A program made the position numbers and the translations under genes. A DNA stretch of 64,000 bases from Sphingobium arseniciresistens. GTDB lineage: Bacteria > Pseudomonadota > Alphaproteobacteria > Sphingomonadales > Sphingomonadaceae. The notes under the pieces were generated by a model. It saw only the letters and a program-made list of their open reading frames with translations. It was not told the DNA's origin and did not search any database. The stretch lies in NCBI GenBank assembly GCA_029167225.1, contig JARFNK010000015.1, positions 86,980 through 150,979 on the forward strand, read 5' to 3'. Position 1 is the first letter of the stretch. The number at the start of each line of letters is the position of its first letter. Below, one piece after another: positions 60,866 to 64,000 of this stretch.

Positions 60866-61456
60866 TCAGATGTGGCGAGCGGCTTCCGCCGTCAGGTCAT
60901 GAGCCGTGCGACCGTTTGCCCGGGCGCCGATGGCCTTGAACGTCCAATCGCCGCCATTGCGCGTGACGCTCGCAAGAACCAGGCCGGTGTGCGGGCCGGA
61001 GTCGGAGATGTCGAAGCGCGCCAGTTCCGTGCCGTTCGAGTTCACGACGCGGCCATAGGCGTTCTGGATCTTATCGAAGGTCTGGCCCCGGAAGGAGTTC
61101 ACGGTCAGCACCAGCGTTTCGACCAGACCTGGCAGCCGGGTCAGATCGATGGCGATCGATTCATCGTCACCGTCGCCCTCGCCGGTGAGGTTGTCGCCGC
61201 TGTGTCGGACCGAACCGTCTTTGCTGTTGAGCTGGCCGAAATAGACGATGTCGAGCGGCTTGCCGCTGCCGTCGAAGAGAATGCAGGAAGCGTCAAGATC
61301 GATGCTTTCCGGCTGGCCGCCACCGAACAGCTTGCCCATGAAACCGCTGCCGCTGGTGGCAACATCCCAGCCGACGCCCAAAGTAATACCTGTCAGGGTA
61401 CTGCCGGCTTGCTTCTGAAGGCTGACGCTCGAGTTCTTCTGCAGGGTTACCGTCAT
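60866..61456 (-). CDS. TerD family protein, TerZ/TerX-like
   Basis: A 196-residue TerD-family protein, first gene of the ter array. MTVTLQKNSSVSLQKQAGST, GVGWDVATSGSGFMG and SIDLDASCILFDGSGK open it; GDNLTGEGDGDDESIAIDL is the Ca2+-type loop. The C-terminus (GDWTFKAIGARANGRTAHDL) is that of the TerZ/TerX branch. AAGGAAAG precedes the ATG by about eight bases. Confidence 0.88.
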   Translation of the reverse strand: MTVTLQKNSSVSLQKQAGSTLTGITLGVGWDVATSGSGFMGKLFGGGQPESIDLDASCILFDGSGKPLDIVYFGQLNSKDGSVRHSGDNLTGEGDGDDESIAIDLTRLPGLVETLVLTVNSFRGQTFDKIQNAYGRVVNSNGTELARFDISDSGPHTGLVLASVTRNGGDWTFKAIGARANGRTAHDLTAEAARHI

Positions 61457-61762
61457 CGTTATACTTTCCTTGTGCTAATTTTTGTAGAAATCGCCAATCT
61501 TTGCCGCGCAAGGCGACTGCCCTCCTTCCGAAGGGCCGCAGGATTGCCAGAACAGCTTAAAAATTCACGAATTCCCCCTCGCAATGCATCTTAATCTTCA
61601 AATGAACATGGGGAAGCCCCTATGAAAATTTCGATGGTCTCGCTCTCTCAGTCGAATGCATGGTGCAATCCGGAAAATTTCCGGGATGAAAATGCCGGTT
61701 AGCTGGGTCTTGGCTGGAAGTGATTACCGCCATAGGCAGAGCAGACTTTATCGGGAGGGCAA
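61457..61762. other. divergent gap carrying the ter-array promoter region
   Basis: A 306-bp gap between the ter array and a lipoprotein gene. It must hold the promoter for at least the first ter genes; AT-rich stretches lie near 61460-61490 and 61555-61600. I could not assign clear -35/-10 boxes or an operator. Confidence 0.4.
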
Positions 61763-62311
61763 ATGAAAAAGCTACACTCAACTCCTATTTTGCTGGTGTG
61801 CATGGGCGGGCTTCCCGCGTGCGGATCCTCGTCAGACGAGCGAGAGGCCGTGCGTGCAGCGAATGAGACAGTGCTCGCGGAAGCTGCGGCTGATGAGGCG
61901 CTGAATCATGCAGACGCCGCGCTTGGCAAAATGGACAAGCCGGGAGCCATTGCCCTCAGAGAGCCAACTACGCTGTCACGTAAGGATCAAGTCCGTGCCT
62001 GCAAAGCTGGGATCGCTATTCTGATGGGGAAAAGCCCGTCCATTATGAAGGCTTCTGCGGACGGAGATATTGTACACAATCAGTATAAGCGTCCGGATGA
62101 CGGGAAGCTGTGGAAGCAGGGCTGTCGGATTGTAGGGAATAGGATTTACTGGCGCGGCGTGGACTCCTTTGCTGGATCAGGCACTGGAATGTGGCGTGAT
62201 GGTCCGAAGGACGAAATCCTCACATTCTCGTTTGAGGGCAACAAGGTGCGAGTGATCGAGGCATATTCAGATGGTTCAAAGACTGAAGAAGTTTACACCA
62301 TCAAGAGTTAG
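61763..62311 (+). CDS. hypothetical lipoprotein
   Basis: A 182-residue protein with a lipoprotein signal (MKKLHSTPILLVCMGGLPAC, Cys 20). The mature part has a helical region rich in alanine and glutamate and a C-terminal domain with VRACKAGIAILMGKSPSIMK, DGKLWKQGCRIVGNRIYWRG and FSFEGNKVRVIEAYSDGSK. Two cysteines may form a disulphide. Related small proteins are common in proteobacterial islands without known role. GGGAGG precedes the start. Confidence 0.7.
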   Translation: MKKLHSTPILLVCMGGLPACGSSSDEREAVRAANETVLAEAAADEALNHADAALGKMDKPGAIALREPTTLSRKDQVRACKAGIAILMGKSPSIMKASADGDIVHNQYKRPDDGKLWKQGCRIVGNRIYWRGVDSFAGSGTGMWRDGPKDEILTFSFEGNKVRVIEAYSDGSKTEEVYTIKS

Positions 62312-62720
62312 GCCATACGTAGCACTGCAGGTCCGGTTTAAACAGGCTTGAATTGCTTTGCTAAAGCGGTGAATATCATGATCGGCTACATAGATGATGC
62401 GGCCGATCATCCATTCGACGGGTGGCGGATATCGGCTCACTTGACCCAGTCATAGGTTGCGCCTGAACATGGCTCAGCAATCGAGCAGATAGGGATCGTG
62501 ACCACAACCTCGCTCGCCAGGCGCCGCCGCCGGCCGGAGCCGGATGGCGAGAGCAACGGCAACTCCAGTGTGAAGCCGTAGACCCTGCAAGATACAACGC
62601 AACCGAGTGAAGCTTCGGCCCAGACAGATCAGCTTCGGTCCCGCCACTTTCCAGATCGCCGAACAGTTCCTCAATGACCAGTTTTGGGCGCAATACGGTG
62701 GTGATGATAAAGGTGGCGAA
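62312..62720. other. gene-poor stretch, possibly a gene remnant
   Basis: No intact gene is seen. On the minus strand a frame ending in TGA at 62437 reads YGFTLELPLLSPSGSGRRR and on to CSGATYDWVK, which looks protein-like but has no start and could be a fragment cut by the adjoining insertion sequence. I cannot name it. Confidence 0.3.
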
Positions 62721-64000
62721 TGTGCGTGGCGACAACTACGATGGCCGGTTGAGCGGCAACTATGATGGCCGGTAGGATCGGTTGTCTGGGCTGATCGTAG
62801 GGAGGGGCGTAGCCCTGACCGGAGAGCGGACCAGACAACCGATGGCGATCTTTTTCCCCTTCTTTTGGGGGGCTGATCGGGGCTGTGGCGGGCGGTGGTA
62901 TCGGAACACTCATCGAACAACGAGCGATGGGTTTGCGATGCCGGGCCACCACATTTCCGATCAGCAGGTATTTCTCTTCATGACCCATCGTCGCCAACAC
63001 ACCCAGGCCGTCGCGGCTGCCAAGGCCGGTATCAGCGAGCGCAGCGCACGCCGGATCGAGAACGATCCGCAGCTTCCGTCCCAGAAGAAGAAGGAGCGCC
63101 ACTGGCGCACCCGCGCCGATCCGCTCGAGCCATTCTGGCCACGCGTCGAGGAGTTGCTCCAGATCGACGGTATCATTGCCGTCACGGTCTTCGAGACGCT
63201 CCAGGACGAGTTCGGCGAGGATGCTGTTCCCGATGCGATACGACGAACACTTGAACGCCGGATCGCCCGCTGGCGGGCACTGCACGGCGGCGAGAAGGAG
63301 ATCTTCTTCCCGCAGCATCATGAGCCCGGTCGGCAGGGCCTGTCGGATTTCACGGTATGCGACAGTCTCAAGGTCACCGTTGCCGGCGAGACCCTAGCCT
63401 ATCGCCTTTACCACTTCCGCTTGGCGGCGAGTGGCTGGGAGCATGCGGCTGTCGTGCTGGGCGGGGAGAGCTTTGCCGCCCTTTCGGAGCACCTGCAGGA
63501 TGCCTTGTGGAAGCTGGGCGGCGCGCCGGCCGAACACCGCAGCGATTCCCTGTCAGCCGCCTACAAAAACCTCGACGCCGATGCGCAGCGGGATTTTACC
63601 CGAAGCTATGACGAGCTGTGCCGTCATTACGGCATGCTCGCTACCCGCAACAACCGCGGCGAGGCGCACGAGAACGGATCGATCGAAGGTCCGCATGCCC
63701 ATCTCAAGCGACGGCTCGATCAGGCCTTACGCCGGCGGGGAAGCCGCGATTTCGTCAGCATCGAGGCCTGGCGCGAGTTCGTTGAGGCGCAGGTCGCCAG
63801 ACAGAACCGGCGGCATGCTGCGCGCATCGATGCAGAACGCAGGGTACTCAAGGCGCTGCCCGCAAGGCGAACCACCGATTTCGCCATGGTCACCGTCGAT
63901 GTCACCCGCAACGGCACCGTCGCCATCGATCGGGTTACCTATTCGGTGCCTTCCCGCCTCGTCGGACGGCGCCTCAACGCGCATCTCTTTGACGATCGCA
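62721..64000 (+). mobile_element. IS21-family insertion sequence, left part
   Basis: An IstA transposase gene is preceded by a terminal region that starts TGTGCGTGGCGACAAC at 62721 and holds two near-identical 20-base repeats (CGACAACTACGATGGCCGGT at 62730-62749; CGGCAACTATGATGGCCGGT at 62754-62773), 24 bp apart. Multiple end repeats of this kind bind the transposase in IS21 elements. The rest of istA, istB and the right end lie outside the window. Confidence 0.8.
62938..64000 (+). CDS. istA: IS21 family transposase IstA, 3' end outside window
   Basis: The frame is open from the ATG at 62938 to the window edge (354 codons). It starts MPGHHISDQQVFLFMTHRRQ, with the helix-turn-helix AVAAAKAGISERSARRIE. 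A DDE catalytic core should include DFTVCDSL region aspartate and the conserved NNRGEAHENGSIEGPHAHLK, the IstA hallmark, where the catalytic glutamate lies. RVTYSVPSRLVGRRL follows. IstA cuts and joins the element ends; partner IstB would be just beyond the window. Confidence 0.93.
   Translation, partial: MPGHHISDQQVFLFMTHRRQHTQAVAAAKAGISERSARRIENDPQLPSQKKKERHWRTRADPLEPFWPRVEELLQIDGIIAVTVFETLQDEFGEDAVPDAIRRTLERRIARWRALHGGEKEIFFPQHHEPGRQGLSDFTVCDSLKVTVAGETLAYRLYHFRLAASGWEHAAVVLGGESFAALSEHLQDALWKLGGAPAEHRSDSLSAAYKNLDADAQRDFTRSYDELCRHYGMLATRNNRGEAHENGSIEGPHAHLKRRLDQALRRRGSRDFVSIEAWREFVEAQVARQNRRHAARIDAERRVLKALPARRTTDFAMVTVDVTRNGTVAIDRVTYSVPSRLVGRRLNAHLFDDR

Larger units (their letters stand above)
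17020..64000. mobile_element. putative integrative/conjugative element, left part (right end outside window)
   Basis: From the tRNA-Glu 3' end onward the genes are conjugation functions, Rhs toxin genes, excisionase-like regulators, defence-type genes, a ter stress operon and an insertion sequence, with patchy base composition. This fits an element integrated at a tRNA. No integrase and no second copy of the tRNA 3' end are visible, so the right end would lie beyond 64 kb. Several stacked insertions, or a plasmid-derived segment, are alternatives. Confidence 0.5.

Noticed and set aside
59606-61594. Plus-strand open frame of about 660 codons across terA and the TerZ-like gene
   Set aside because: Runs antisense through two well-supported ter genes and their gap; composition is arginine and alanine rich without motifs.
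62730-62773. Two short repeats 24 bp apart considered as a CRISPR array
   Set aside because: Only two copies, no spacer of normal length, and they sit at the end of an IS21 element where such repeats are expected. No CRISPR array was seen in the window.

Overview
The window is GC-rich alphaproteobacterial DNA, most likely from a sphingomonad (Sphingomonadaceae). This rests on gene families and gene order, such as the LpoA-like lipoprotein / rsmI / yraN / gshB cluster, rph-rdgB and DUF6438, and on the kind of conjugative element present. No rRNA or other species-level marker is in the window.

Bases 1 to about 17,000 are ordinary chromosomal core. They hold a penicillin-binding protein activator (cut by the window edge), rsmI, yraN, gshB, a DedA protein, xerC, hemW, a CAP-domain protein, a GNAT acetyltransferase, rdgB and rph, a DUF6438 lipoprotein, an IclR regulator, an M1 aminopeptidase, a two-gene ABC-2 exporter, recJ and tRNA-Glu(UUC). 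A perfect 26-bp-arm palindrome lies in the divergent gap between rph and the lipoprotein gene.

The tRNA-Glu gene marks the probable left edge of a mobile island that runs off the right side of the window. Its first part (17.2-37.8 kb) is conjugation machinery: a VirB2-B3-B4-B6-B8-B9-B10-B11 type IV secretion operon, a second VirB2-like pilin, a DUF6118 protein, a Ti/RSF1010-type TraA relaxase, an oriT-like site, traC and traD. A three-gene Rhs/YD-repeat locus with a DUF4258-like toxin tip and a low-GC putative immunity gene is inserted between the two pilin genes. No coupling protein (VirD4/TraG), integrase, VirB1, VirB5 or VirB7 is seen.

From 37.9 to 45.3 kb comes accessory cargo: a ribbon-helix-helix protein, two small AlpA/excisionase-like regulators, and a defence-like cluster. 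The cluster contains a DUF6932 nucleotidyltransferase-like protein, an HTH-ImmA/IrrE protease, a Beta-family protein, a convergent sce7726 protein and a Lit-like metallopeptidase. A near-consensus promoter with a perfect palindrome over its -10 box ends exactly at the first gene's ATG, suggesting an autoregulated leaderless transcript. Degraded genes follow: a broken HxsC-like radical SAM remnant and a nuclease homologue interrupted by an amber codon.

From 45.3 to 61.5 kb one long minus-strand array encodes a tellurite/stress (ter) system. It has TerD-family proteins, TerA, a DUF475/TerC membrane protein, a TerD-vWA protein, an ATP-grasp enzyme, a TerD-like/trypsin-like protease fusion, DUF4236, phosphoribosyltransferase, HAD, StiP and HpcH/HpaI enzymes, then TelA and XpaC. 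No TerB is visible. The window ends in the left part of an IS21-family element (istA, cut off).
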